In this document: positions 9,120-17,155 of the stretch, one piece after another
Numbering within the stretch: position 1 is the first letter of the stretch
Layout: each line of letters begins with the position of its first letter
Assembly: GCF_003627955.1 (NCBI RefSeq)
Contig: NZ_RBWS01000009.1
Location: forward strand, 239,601 to 303,600
From: Sphingobacterium puteale
Lineage (GTDB): Bacteria > Bacteroidota > Bacteroidia > Sphingobacteriales > Sphingobacteriaceae
Reading direction: 5' to 3'
DNA length: 64,000 bases
Program-made: the position numbers and the translations under genes
The notes under the pieces: model-generated
What the model was told of the DNA's origin: nothing
Seen by the model: the letters and a program-made list of their open reading frames with translations, nothing else
Database searches by the model: none

Positions 9120-9213
9120 AATAAATATGAGTTAGAGCTGATTTTGTTATCTTCAATTCTTTGCTGCGCGTTTTAAGAATTGTTTAAATTTAACATAAAA
9201 ATAACAGCGTTAG

Positions 9214-9540
9214 ATGAAGCTTTTAGAATTAATTGATTTTTTTAGGGATGGTGGTTCGTACGAAGAATTCTGCCATCTGCAGTTATTACATGAGGAATCC
9301 GAAGTGATCGAGATTTTTATGGAGATCCCTTTATGTATTCATAATAAATTGAGATATTTTGAAATTGAGAAAACTGGAGGGAGTGTAGCATATACCGATA
9401 ATGGAGTAAATTACTATAATTTATTTGATTTTTATTATTTCTTAGATGCCATTGAAGCGGCAAATAATAGTCAAAACAGATCCCTTTCTAATGAAGAACT
9501 GGCAGAATTACTCTATAATTACGCGATTAATGATGCATAA
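9214..9540 (+). CDS. Small acidic hypothetical protein
   Basis: 108 aa, rich in Glu, Leu and Tyr, starting MKLLELIDFFRDGGSYEEF. No family is recognised. It is divergent from the 8697-9119 gene, and the 94-base gap between them is AT-rich. Acidic single-domain proteins of this size are common among immunity genes, but that is only context. The ribosome binding site is weak. Confidence 0.5.
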   Translation: MKLLELIDFFRDGGSYEEFCHLQLLHEESEVIEIFMEIPLCIHNKLRYFEIEKTGGSVAYTDNGVNYYNLFDFYYFLDAIEAANNSQNRSLSNEELAELLYNYAINDA

Positions 9541-9594
9541 GTAAACTGGTTAACATTTGGTCCAAACGGACATCTGGTTAGCATTGCCTGCATT

Positions 9595-9762
9595 TACGGT
9601 GTCCCGTAACCAGCTATTCTTTTAAACCAATACCTTAGCCTTACGTTTTGTTATAATCTTGAAAGTTAATAGCTGTAAACATATTAATTCAGGATAAATA
9701 ATGTATATTAGGTTTGGGTATTAACTTGCTCAATTGAAAAGTATACTACCATGATAGTAACC
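9595..9762. repeat. Dispersed repeat, copy A
   Basis: About 168 non-coding bases that match 12138-12307 along almost the whole length, sharing for example CCAATACCTTAGCCTTAC and AATAAATAATGTATA. The last part also matches 60630-60692. Neither copy has a conserved open frame, so the element does not look like a gene fragment. It could be a non-autonomous mobile element or an IS end. Confidence 0.65.
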
Positions 9763-9766
9763 AAGG

Positions 9767-9902
9767 CTAATTCCATCTAAGGGAGGGAAAGTTCACGATA
9801 TAATCATCCATTTGCTGATTTTTATCAAAGTACTTGAGATTATCTGTGCTGTCCAATACTCGACGTACCTCCTCTTTGGAAAAAAACTTAGGTAGCTGCC
9901 TT
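9767..9902 (-). pseudogene. Possible tyrosine-recombinase fragment joined to unknown sequence
   Basis: A 45-codon minus-strand frame without a start begins RQLPKFFSKEEVRRVLDST followed by DNLK. That resembles the 'LPKxxSKEEVxxLL..T.NLKH' stretch at the beginning of the catalytic domain of XerD-type integrases. The next 20 residues do not fit that family. It directly abuts repeat copy A. The similarity is short, so this is tentative. Confidence 0.3.
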
Positions 9903-9917
9903 TAAAAGACAACACGA

Positions 9918-10565
9918 ATGACAAAATACTTTATCATAATAATCACTTTTTGCTCGATACTTAGCGCTCGTGGACAAACGACAAAAGACAATTTAACGGT
10001 CGGACTGACAATTGACCCAAATATTAAGACGGAAGTAGAGAAAAATATCACTATAAGCGAATTTGGCGCTAGACAAGACAAGATTTTAATTTACAATAAC
10101 CGTATGTTGCTTGACTTCTACGAAGACGACAAGTTAAGTAGCTCACTCAAAGAGCAAGACAATAAAAGCACAGTTTTTAAATCATTTTACTATTGGCAAG
10201 GCGATACATTGGGCATAGATGGTGCATTTGGACTTTTCGGGGGAACAGGCTTTTCAATTAAAATGGTTAAAGGCAAGGCAACACTTTATCACATGCTGGC
10301 ATCGGACAACTTCCCTTCTTACGCATACAACCAAAAGGACAGTTTGATTTTTCGACTTGAAGTGCCGTGCACAGACACAAAAATCATTCTATCAGAAATT
10401 CCAGACGCTACAAAAAACAAAGTTATTTATGGATATGTGGAATTTAAAAGTGGTGACTATTATTCAAGCAGCAGTGCAGCGAACGGACAAGAAATTTTGC
10501 CGAGGAAGAAGCATAGAGCCAACATGAAAATTTATTTTAAAAGTGCATACGTTGACATTAAATAA
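9918..10565 (+). CDS. Secreted hypothetical protein
   Basis: 215 aa with a signal peptide ending ARGQ at about residue 20. The mature part is beta-rich (FYYWQGDTLGIDGAFGLFGG, YGYVEFKSGDYY) with no recognised domain. Codon choice differs somewhat from the neighbours (many GACA and ACA codons) and resembles that of the genes at 4903 and 58903, hinting at shared foreign origin. Function unknown. Confidence 0.55.
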   Translation: MTKYFIIIITFCSILSARGQTTKDNLTVGLTIDPNIKTEVEKNITISEFGARQDKILIYNNRMLLDFYEDDKLSSSLKEQDNKSTVFKSFYYWQGDTLGIDGAFGLFGGTGFSIKMVKGKATLYHMLASDNFPSYAYNQKDSLIFRLEVPCTDTKIILSEIPDATKNKVIYGYVEFKSGDYYSSSSAANGQEILPRKKHRANMKIYFKSAYVDIK

Positions 10566-10918
10566 AGAAACAGAAAAGGCAGTCTATTACAGCACATTTG
10601 CAATGGACGAGGTTTCGTGTCCCGCTGATAGTTTTATGGTTGCTGAAAGGTTAGTTCTCCGCGTCAACATTTAAACTGAAAAGCCCGCCCATCGCAAAGG
10701 CGCAAAACGTTGCACGTCATTTTAAAATACGGCACGTCAAAAAAACGTATTTGGCAAAAACACTTCATTCAATTTTATAGCTTACACATAAGTGAAAATG
10801 GAGTACATCGGTTTATTCGCGCATATTTATAAAGTTATTGCGGATAATAAATACGGCTTAACGAATTATAAATTGCCCTTGCATCATCAGATAGCCGGCA
10901 GTATTTTTATATAAAATT
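10566..10918. other. Intergenic stretch with GC-rich segment
   Basis: About 350 bases with no gene. Positions 10680-10750 are more GC-rich and contain repeated CGTTGCACGTC / CGGCACGTC words and TTTGGCAAAA. That is similar in style to the spacer next to the 4903 gene but has no clean hairpin. It may be a decayed spacer element. Confidence 0.3.
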
Positions 10919-10930
10919 ATGAGCATACTT

Positions 10931-11710
10931 ATGAAAAAACTATTATTTCTACTCGTTATTTTTCACATCTTTTTTTCTTGTAAAGGACAATCCACGGAGC
11001 ATAAAACGTTTTTCGACAACGGTCAGGTTAAGGAAATATATTATTTAGATAAAAATGGGCAGTTGACTGGTGAAACAAACATCTATTTTGACAATGGAAA
11101 GTTGTCAACTGTCAGCACATATAAAAGTGGAAAGAAAATTGGTGAAAGCAAGTGGTTTTGGAAGAATGGAAAATTAAGGGGTAGTGTATCATTCAATGAA
11201 AATGAAAAAATGTCTGGAGAATGGAAAGAATATCATGAAAATGGACAATTGGCCAATAATGGGGATTATGAAAATGGCGAAAAAACAGGTTCTTGGCACC
11301 ATTATTTTGATAATGGTCAATTATCCTCGCTAGGAGTTATGAAAAATGGAAATAGTATTGGTCAATGGAAATTGTATCATAAAGACGGAACCAGTAGAGG
11401 AATGCAACAATATGACGAAGAGGGACGTCAAACTGGCGAATGGAAAGAATATTACGAAAATGGAGAATTGGAAAGCATTGGCCGTTATGAAGCAGGAATG
11501 AAAATTGGCGAATGGAATTATTATTACCAAAATGGCAAATTGGAACATTTGGAGATCTATAATAAATACAAAAGATATAATGGTGAGTGGAAATTTTATA
11601 ATGAACAGGGTACGTTGATAAAAACCGAAATCTACACAGATGGAAAGGAAACGGGGGATTGGAAGTTTTATGATGAAAGAGGTCATTTAATTAAAATAGA
11701 AAAACACTAG
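10931..11710 (+). CDS. YwqK-family (MORN-like repeat) lipoprotein
   Basis: About 259 aa from the second ATG (10931), which starts a signal peptide with lipobox FFSC. An ATG four codons earlier at 10919 is possible. The rest is at least nine repeats of a 22-24 residue unit of type 'Y.NG.L...G.Y..G...G.W..Y', such as YHENGQLANNGDYENGEKTG. This is the MORN-like repeat found in YwqK proteins, which are annotated as antitoxins of toxin-antitoxin systems. No toxin gene is adjacent. The repeats form a continuous beta-sheet. Confidence 0.8.
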   Translation: MKKLLFLLVIFHIFFSCKGQSTEHKTFFDNGQVKEIYYLDKNGQLTGETNIYFDNGKLSTVSTYKSGKKIGESKWFWKNGKLRGSVSFNENEKMSGEWKEYHENGQLANNGDYENGEKTGSWHHYFDNGQLSSLGVMKNGNSIGQWKLYHKDGTSRGMQQYDEEGRQTGEWKEYYENGELESIGRYEAGMKIGEWNYYYQNGKLEHLEIYNKYKRYNGEWKFYNEQGTLIKTEIYTDGKETGDWKFYDERGHLIKIEKH

Positions 11711-11885
11711 AACTCGCAATCGCATTGATCTGCTATTTTTTCCCTACAGATAATAATCACTTATCTCCATCCCTTTATCCACTATACTCATTTTCACGAA
11801 CATTATACGATTGCGACAGCGAATTTCTAACGGGTCCATAAAGGTAAATTTACTAATAAAATTAGTATTTTTCAATTTTTTGATG

Positions 11886-11945
11886 TATATTTGATTGATA
11901 ACCAATTAATAAATATTGTGGCTAGACCAAAAAAACATTTGGGTA
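11886..11945 (+). pseudogene. 5' fragment of a PD-(D/E)XK nuclease-family transposase gene with its promoter
   Basis: This segment is a degraded copy of the promoter and first codons of the gene at 42546. Both have TATATTTG (here 11886-11893), then GATAACCAATTAATAAATAT, then a start codon exactly 32 bases after the box (here GTG at 11918) and codons for MA(R/K)xKKHLG. After eleven codons a TAG appears and homology ends. The sequence then runs into a truncated TM2 gene on the other strand. Confidence 0.75.
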
Positions 11946-12074
11946 GGTAGGTATAAGCGTCCAGCAGAAAAGGAGATAGAGGAAACCCAATCCGATCTGA
12001 CCCAGGTAAAATCTATGTGCACCAAATCCTCCAAGGAAAAACGCCATTAAAGCTGCGGTTGTTTTATCTTTCAT
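11922..12074 (-). pseudogene. TM2-domain membrane protein, truncated at a recombination junction
   Basis: 50 codons from an ATG at 12074. Residues 1-40 match the TM2 family: [20 protein letters not shown], then [18 protein letters not shown], with the usual GxxGxHxFYLG core. After LIP the protein should continue through a second membrane segment. Instead the frame reads backwards through the PD-(D/E)XK fragment (TYPNVFLV) and stops at 11922. The break is near 11945. It is probably inactive, although a short membrane peptide could still be made. Confidence 0.7.
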
Positions 12075-12137
12075 ATTTTGTCGATTAATGTGGTTTGTAT
12101 TGTCTTTTCAAACCTATGGATTGCTTTTCAAGTCTTC

Positions 12138-12307
12138 TTACGGTTTCCCGTAACCAATCCCACTTTCAAACCAATACCTTAGCCTTACAGTATGTAATAA
12201 TCTAGATAGTTAAAATTGACCAACATATTCATTCAGAATAAATAATGTATAGTAGGCTTTGGTATTAACCTTGCCCGATTGAAAAATAGCATGCCATGAT
12301 GGTAACC
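12138..12307. repeat. Dispersed repeat, copy B
   Basis: Second copy of the element at 9595-9762, in the same orientation, with scattered substitutions and few or no gaps. It starts at TTACGGTTTCCCGTAACC and ends near GGTAACCACC. It lies between the truncated TM2 gene and the 3' end of ilvD, again in a region with gene debris. Confidence 0.65.
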
Positions 12308-12406
12308 ACCACCAGTTCTGTTCTTTTTCTGTTACCTTCCTTATTTGCCTAAATACATTAGAATTAGTCTATGATGTCAATTTGCTAAACTGAAACGCTT
12401 TTATTT

Positions 12407-14095
12407 TCAAAAATCACAATTTAATATGGCACCACTGCTAGCATTGCCAACAAGCTGCCGATATTGACTCAACCATTTAGAATTTAGTTTTTTTCTGATC
12501 GGAATAAAGTCTTTTCTTCGCAATTGCATCTCATCTTCGCTAATGTCAGCTGAAAGCATATGTTGGTCGATATCAATAACGATATGGTCTCCGTTTTTTA
12601 GTAATCCAATCAATCCACCTTCAGCAGCCTCAGGTGAGACATGTCCAATAGCTATTCCCCGAGTAGCTCCGCTGAATCGGCCATCTGTTACCAACGCTAC
12701 AGAACTACCCAATCCCATCCCCATGATCAGGCTAGTAGGTGTCAACATTTCCTGCATCCCCGGGCCACCTTTGGGACCTTCGTAACGGATCACCACAACA
12801 TCTCCAGCTTTGATCTCACCGGCAAGGATGCCTACTATGGCATCATTTTGACTATCATAGCAAACTGCAGTCCCGCTAAATTTCTTTTCGCCTGTGATTC
12901 CTGCGGATTTTACCACAGCTCCCTGCTCTGCAAGATTTCCAAATAGAATCGCCAATCCTCCAACAGGACTGTATGGATTGTTTATTGTATGTATGATTGT
13001 TGGATCTTTGATCGCTGCATTGGCAATCTTTTCGAATAGCATTTCGCCACCGACCGTCATATTATCCAGGAGAACATGGTTGCTGCGCTTGGTCATTTCG
13101 TTCATTACAGCGTTAACACCTCCGGCGCGATGGACATCTTCCATGTGAACGGTGCTTAAACTGGGCGATATTTTTGCGATGTGCGCTACTTGATCTGATA
13201 TTGAGTTAATGTCCCTAAGCTGAAAATCTATATCTGCTTCGTGAGCTACAGCAAGCATATGAAGGACAGTATTGGTACTACCGCCCATGGCCATATCCAC
13301 TGCAAAAGCATTCTGGATGGCGTTTGCATTGATGATGTTTTTAAGTTTGAATTGTTTGGAAAGCTGATCGTCTTTAGCGATTTCACAGATCCTTCTGGCT
13401 GATTCCCGATATAGATTTTCACGCTCGGGTGTTAATGCCAATATGGTTCCATTTCCAGGTAATGCAATACCCATAGCTTCCATCAGCGTGTTCATGGAAT
13501 TTGCTGTAAACATACCCGAGCAACTACCACCACTGGGACATGCATTACACTCGATATCTTTGAGCTCTTCGTCACTGATTAAGCCTGCTTCGTGTTTGCC
13601 CACAGCCTCAAAAGCAGTAGACAAGTCAATGGCAGTACCATCTTTGGTATATCCTTTTCTCATTGGGCCTCCACTGACAAAGATTGTGGGCACATCTACA
13701 CGTAGCGCACCCATAATCATCCCGGGTACAATCTTATCGCAATTAGGTATAGCTATCATCGCATCCAATTTGTGTGCATTCATGACACTTTCAATTGAGT
13801 TGGCAATCAATTCTCGGCTGGGGAGCGAGTACAGCATACCATCGTGTCCCATAGCAATACCATCGTCAATACCGATCGTATTGAATTCAAAAGGAATACA
13901 TCCGTTTGCCTTGATTTCTTCTTTAATAATCTCAGCAACCTTATTCAGAAAAAAATGTCCGGGTATAATTTCGATAAAGGAGTTTGCCACTCCAATAAAA
14001 GGTTTATCAAAATCGTTATCATTTACGCCTGTGGCCCGAAATAGGGCTCTATGGGGAGTACGTTGGTATCCCTTCTTTACTTCGTCGCTTCTCAT
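12407..14095 (-). CDS. ilvD: Dihydroxy-acid dehydratase
   Basis: 562 aa, cytosolic. It catalyses the third step of isoleucine and valine synthesis, dehydrating dihydroxy acids to 2-keto acids. Cluster cysteines are visible: C119 in IPNCDKI and C192 in [11 protein letters not shown]. The Asp pair IGIDDG (77-78) fits the Mg site. Position 46 reads PGH rather than PCN, as in E. coli-type [4Fe-4S] enzymes. Full length for the family in Bacteroidota. It follows a Crp/Fnr gene by 10 bases. The other ilv and leu genes are not nearby, so this copy may be a stress- or redox-responsive extra. Confidence 0.95.
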   Translation of the reverse strand: MRSDEVKKGYQRTPHRALFRATGVNDNDFDKPFIGVANSFIEIIPGHFFLNKVAEIIKEEIKANGCIPFEFNTIGIDDGIAMGHDGMLYSLPSRELIANSIESVMNAHKLDAMIAIPNCDKIVPGMIMGALRVDVPTIFVSGGPMRKGYTKDGTAIDLSTAFEAVGKHEAGLISDEELKDIECNACPSGGSCSGMFTANSMNTLMEAMGIALPGNGTILALTPERENLYRESARRICEIAKDDQLSKQFKLKNIINANAIQNAFAVDMAMGGSTNTVLHMLAVAHEADIDFQLRDINSISDQVAHIAKISPSLSTVHMEDVHRAGGVNAVMNEMTKRSNHVLLDNMTVGGEMLFEKIANAAIKDPTIIHTINNPYSPVGGLAILFGNLAEQGAVVKSAGITGEKKFSGTAVCYDSQNDAIVGILAGEIKAGDVVVIRYEGPKGGPGMQEMLTPTSLIMGMGLGSSVALVTDGRFSGATRGIAIGHVSPEAAEGGLIGLLKNGDHIVIDIDQHMLSADISEDEMQLRRKDFIPIRKKLNSKWLSQYRQLVGNASSGAILNCDF

Positions 14096-14105
14096 TTTTT
14101 ATTAG

Positions 14106-14675
14106 TTAGATAGTAGATTTGAGCCTACTTAATGTTTCAGGTGATATCGCCAGATAAGCTGCAAGGTTGGCATTAGACAAACGCTGTACGAGCTCTGGAT
14201 TATTTTTCAGTAGATCGCGATAGCGTTCTTTAGCGGTTTGGGTTAATAAGCTGCTGAGTTTATTATTTACAACAGTTAATCCATATTCGAGGATGTAGAT
14301 ATAAAAATTGTCCCAGCCAGGCATATTGTCTCTCAAAAAGGTAAAGTCAGTGTTGCTGATGCTGAGCACCTCCGTATCTTCTACGGCTTGGATAAATTCT
14401 GTAGCTGGCTGTCTTGAAATGAAACTGACGATAGAGGTTAGGAAAGTATGTTCAAAAGCCATGAACCGGGTTGCCGTTGATAGTTCGTCATTGCGAAAAT
14501 ATAGGCGCAAACAGCCCTTGCCGACAAAGAAAAGATAGTCTGCAATAGAACCTTCGTTGAGCAGATGGTCATTTTTCTTTATCGATTGGGGTTTAAAATA
14601 AGTTAGGGCCTCCGTTAATTGCTGTTCGGTTAACGACGCTTTTTCACGTAACAATTGTAATAGTTGCTCTCTCAT
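14106..14675 (-). CDS. Crp/Fnr-family transcriptional regulator
   Basis: 189 aa: an N-terminal cyclic-nucleotide-binding-like barrel (about 25-120, with LLNEGSIADYLFFVGKGCLRLYF) and a C-terminal helix-turn-helix (LSNANLAAYLAISPETLSRL). It lacks an Fnr cysteine cluster. It is the first gene of a two-gene transcript with ilvD, 10 bases apart. An inverted repeat, TCGTTGAC...GTCAACGA at 14722-14750, lies 47 bases upstream of its start and fits a dimeric Crp/Fnr site, so autoregulation is plausible. Confidence 0.85.
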   Translation of the reverse strand: MREQLLQLLREKASLTEQQLTEALTYFKPQSIKKNDHLLNEGSIADYLFFVGKGCLRLYFRNDELSTATRFMAFEHTFLTSIVSFISRQPATEFIQAVEDTEVLSISNTDFTFLRDNMPGWDNFYIYILEYGLTVVNNKLSSLLTQTAKERYRDLLKNNPELVQRLSNANLAAYLAISPETLSRLKSTI

Positions 14676-14721
14676 CGCTTATTATTTATCGGTCAAAGAT
14701 GCACTTTATATTAGGATATAG

Positions 14722-14750
14722 TCGTTGACATTGGTCAAAAACGTCAACGA
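14722..14750. promoter_or_regulatory. Candidate Crp/Fnr operator upstream of the regulator-ilvD operon
   Basis: Perfect 8-base arms TCGTTGAC and GTCAACGA separated by 13 bases, with a nested TTGAC(N5)TCAA. Position, just upstream of a Crp/Fnr gene, and dyad symmetry suggest an operator. No experimental support can be derived from sequence. Confidence 0.5.
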
Positions 14751-15027
14751 TTTATTAAAGTTTTAATCTCCTTTGATAATGGAACTTTGGTAAGTTTAAA
14801 GCTAACATAAAATTAAAATATGCGCCAGTTATTTCTTTGTAAGGTGCGAAACCTGTTCGTATGACTACGGTTGGAGGCAACGGATAGATTAAGTAGATTT
14901 AATTTTTACAAAACTTCTTATATGAATTTCCATTTTAGTTATTACTATTGGTCGGATTTTATACTGTCTTCTTTGCACAAAATGAAAAGAAAGCACTTAG
15001 CCATTTAGAATTTGAACAAAAGAGCTT
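14751..15027. other. Intergenic stretch
   Basis: AT-rich, no gene recognised. A short frame near 14922 (MNFHFSYYYW...) has no family resemblance and poor context. Confidence 0.35.
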
Positions 15028-15651
15028 ATGAAAGAAATGAAAAAACATCATAATATGCGCGCTGTAGCCATTGCACTATTTTCCGTGGTATTTACTTTTT
15101 TGTGCATCTCTTGTACTTCCATATCGCCCAAGTATTTAGCACAAAATGCTACGGCACATAGCGTTTCGAAGGTAGAATTGAAGGAGACATACATCTTTGA
15201 TAATTATCCCCAGAAGATAATAGGCCATAATCATAGCAGTCAGGAGAAGAGTGCAGCTTATAATGAATATTGTCTATGGAACTATATTGAACCAAATTAC
15301 TATAAAACTGACAGCCTGCACTATCTTTACAAAACTTCATTGGAGCTCACCAAAAAAAATAAAATCCATTTCAAACTAATTGATACCTTAGGAAATGTCG
15401 TGCGTGAAAGAACGAGGAAAGTAAAGCCCGAACCGCAAAACTTTGTTTCTTTCAGAAATACCGACCTTGACATCTATGTATTAGTCAATAGATTCTTTAC
15501 CAAAACTATTTGCTTTGCACTAGATAAACATGGTGATTTAATCGTGCCCAGTGAGTCTACAGCAACCGGTTTTCTTATTCTCTTTCCGCTCGCCGGCGCC
15601 CTTAGCCATAATGCATATACTTATCGTCGTGTGTATACAGTCGCCAATTGA
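15028..15651 (+). CDS. Hypothetical lipoprotein
   Basis: 207 aa. After a short basic N-terminus a hydrophobic segment ends in the lipobox LCISC near residue 29, so it is probably a lipoprotein. The mature part is soluble and aromatic-rich, with a hydrophobic GFLILFPLAGAL segment near the C-terminus that could touch the membrane. I do not recognise the family. An internal ATG at 15037 is an alternative start. Confidence 0.6.
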   Translation: MKEMKKHHNMRAVAIALFSVVFTFLCISCTSISPKYLAQNATAHSVSKVELKETYIFDNYPQKIIGHNHSSQEKSAAYNEYCLWNYIEPNYYKTDSLHYLYKTSLELTKKNKIHFKLIDTLGNVVRERTRKVKPEPQNFVSFRNTDLDIYVLVNRFFTKTICFALDKHGDLIVPSESTATGFLILFPLAGALSHNAYTYRRVYTVAN

Positions 15652-15738
15652 AAGGATATAGATCGGAAAAAAATAATTTTAGCGAATTTGTTTCCGTCAT
15701 TCAACTATTCTTGAAAGACATTTTTGCTCTGTTGTTAT

Positions 15739-16248
15739 TCAGTCTTCTTTAGTTAGATGCAATTGAAGAAAACCGTTTTTAAGCGTCTGTGCTTTGTACC
15801 TGAACGTTGAACTTAACTCCTCATTGTTTGCTAAAATTGCTCCAGCTCCAGTGATTATGGGGCTGACGTTAAAATAGATATCGGTAACCAAATCCCTGTC
15901 CAAAAAAGCGTTGAAAGTACCTGCTCCGCCTCCAACGGCTATTTCCCGCACTCCTTTTGCAGACATATATGCAATTGCCTCTTCGGGACTTGCTACAGTC
16001 TTGTAGCCATCAGCCGTATAAGATTTATCTGCCAATATGATGATTTCTATTCCATTAAAATGTTCTTTTACTGGATCTGGAAAATTTAGAAAATTTTCAA
16101 ATGTTTTCAATCCTATCACTACATTTCCAATCCGTCTTACAGATTGTATATAAAATTCCATTGCTTCCGGTGGCAGTTTATGATGCGGATTATCGGATAT
16201 CAAAATTCTTCCATTAGCCGAAATATTTGCGATTACTGTTACTTTCAT
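15739..16248 (-). CDS. Dihydrofolate-reductase-fold (RibD C-terminal-like) protein
   Basis: 169 aa from the ATG at 16248. A longer frame from 16278 lacks a ribosome binding site. It has the DHFR/RibD-C pattern: MKVTVIANISANGRI at the start, a VVIGLKTFENF helix for NADPH phosphate, IEIIILADKSY, then IAVGGGAGTFNAFL, the GGxxx nucleotide motif. Small proteins of this type act as NADPH-dependent reductases of unknown substrate. It is divergent from an HxlR regulator, which probably controls it. Confidence 0.8.
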   Translation of the reverse strand: MKVTVIANISANGRILISDNPHHKLPPEAMEFYIQSVRRIGNVVIGLKTFENFLNFPDPVKEHFNGIEIIILADKSYTADGYKTVASPEEAIAYMSAKGVREIAVGGGAGTFNAFLDRDLVTDIYFNVSPIITGAGAILANNEELSSTFRYKAQTLKNGFLQLHLTKED

Positions 16249-16312
16249 AATGATTTTCTTTAAATTTCTGTACCACAAAACTATTGGATATTCAATATAT
16301 ATTTACTATTCA

Positions 16313-16330
16313 TTACCTTTAGGAAAGTAA
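16313..16330. promoter_or_regulatory. Candidate HxlR operator between divergent genes
   Basis: The imperfect palindrome TTACCTTTAGGAAAGTAA lies just before the HxlR start and inside the divergent promoter region. HxlR-type regulators usually bind such dyads in the shared promoter. Inferred from position and symmetry. Confidence 0.45.
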
Positions 16331-16337
16331 CTATCTA

Positions 16338-16679
16338 ATGAGCAATAAAAATATTGATAAAGAAACTATATTGGCATTAAAAGATGGCATTGAATTGCTC
16401 AGTGGTAAATGGAAATTTTGTATTCTGCACAATTTGCAGAAACACGGCACAATGCGGTTTAAAGATCTGCAAGAGATGGCTCAGGGAATATCCCCAAAAG
16501 TTCTATCCAAGGAACTTCAGGAATTAGAAGATAATTTACTGATTAGCAGAACGGTTAATGACACCAAACCTGTGACCGTTTCTTATGCGCTTACCGCCTA
16601 TGCTAAAGAAACGGAGGAAGTTGCCAATGCTTTAATTAAATTTGGTCTAAAGCATAGAGGTAAAATTAAAGCAAAATGA
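16338..16679 (+). CDS. HxlR-family winged-helix regulator
   Basis: 113 aa. It has the typical HxlR order: ELLSGKWKFCILHNL, then MRFKDLQEMAQGISPKVLSKELQELEDN as the DNA-recognition part, and a wing (TVNDTKPVTVSYALT). The usual N-terminal redox cysteine of some members is absent. A single Cys lies at about residue 29. It is divergently transcribed from the DHFR-like gene, 89 bases apart, the standard arrangement for local control by this family. Confidence 0.9.
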   Translation: MSNKNIDKETILALKDGIELLSGKWKFCILHNLQKHGTMRFKDLQEMAQGISPKVLSKELQELEDNLLISRTVNDTKPVTVSYALTAYAKETEEVANALIKFGLKHRGKIKAK

Positions 16680-16876
16680 GGTTTCTATTTTAACAGCTCA
16701 TTTTTTGATTATAGAACTAGCATGCTTCCATCCCAATATTATCTCCTATAGATACCGGTTTACGTATAGAACGTGCTCGTTTCCATTTAAAGACAGTATA
16801 TCCGTTCAAGGAAATACAGTCCTTATTCGAAACAAGTATGGTGAATATTTTGTATATTTAGACAACGGAGGTTATT

Positions 16877-17120
16877 ATGGCATCAGCATTAGAATTGAGA
16901 GAAGAGCGCAAAAAGTTAAATCAAGCAAGCGAAACAGGCTTCTGAAATTGCGAATAAGGAGAACCGGGCATTAGATCTATCAATCCAGGTTGTCGAGGAC
17001 GGATACGTCGTTGAAAAACATATAGATGGGAGCCGTCAGATTATTAAAAAAATAGATCGGATAAAGAGTAAAGTTAAATTAAAAAAAGGTATTGTTTTAT
17101 GCCTAGAGCCAAAAGGTTAA
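16877..17120 (+). pseudogene. Frameshifted antitoxin-like small gene of a zeta-type module
   Basis: A strong GGAGG precedes an ATG at 16877. The frame reads MASALELREERKKL, then needs a one-base shift near 16940 to continue as IANKENRALDLSIQVVEDGY and VVEKHIDGS...KKGIVLCLEPKG, stopping at 17120. With one base removed it would code for about 80 aa. Its end overlaps the start of a zeta-toxin-like frame by 22 bases, so it is inferred to be the partner (antitoxin) gene. The shift makes it non-functional unless it is a sequencing error. Confidence 0.55.
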
Positions 17121-17155
17121 GAGTATTTGCCGGTCCAAACGGTCCCCCAACCTGA
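17099..17155 (+). pseudogene. Zeta-toxin-like P-loop protein, 5' fragment
   Basis: Nineteen codons from the ATG at 17099 include RVFAGPNG, the start of a Walker A loop (normally GPNGxGKT/S in zeta-toxin-family kinases). The loop is broken (GPNGPPT) and ends in TGA. Sequence then joins the 3' end of a metallophosphoesterase gene on the other strand. A C-terminal fragment of the same family lies at 44155-44454 in opposite orientation. Confidence 0.55.

Noticed and set aside
13443..14105. A 220-codon open frame antisense to ilvD
   Set aside because: It lies fully inside a strongly conserved gene on the other strand and shows no protein-family features; it is a by-product of ilvD codon use.
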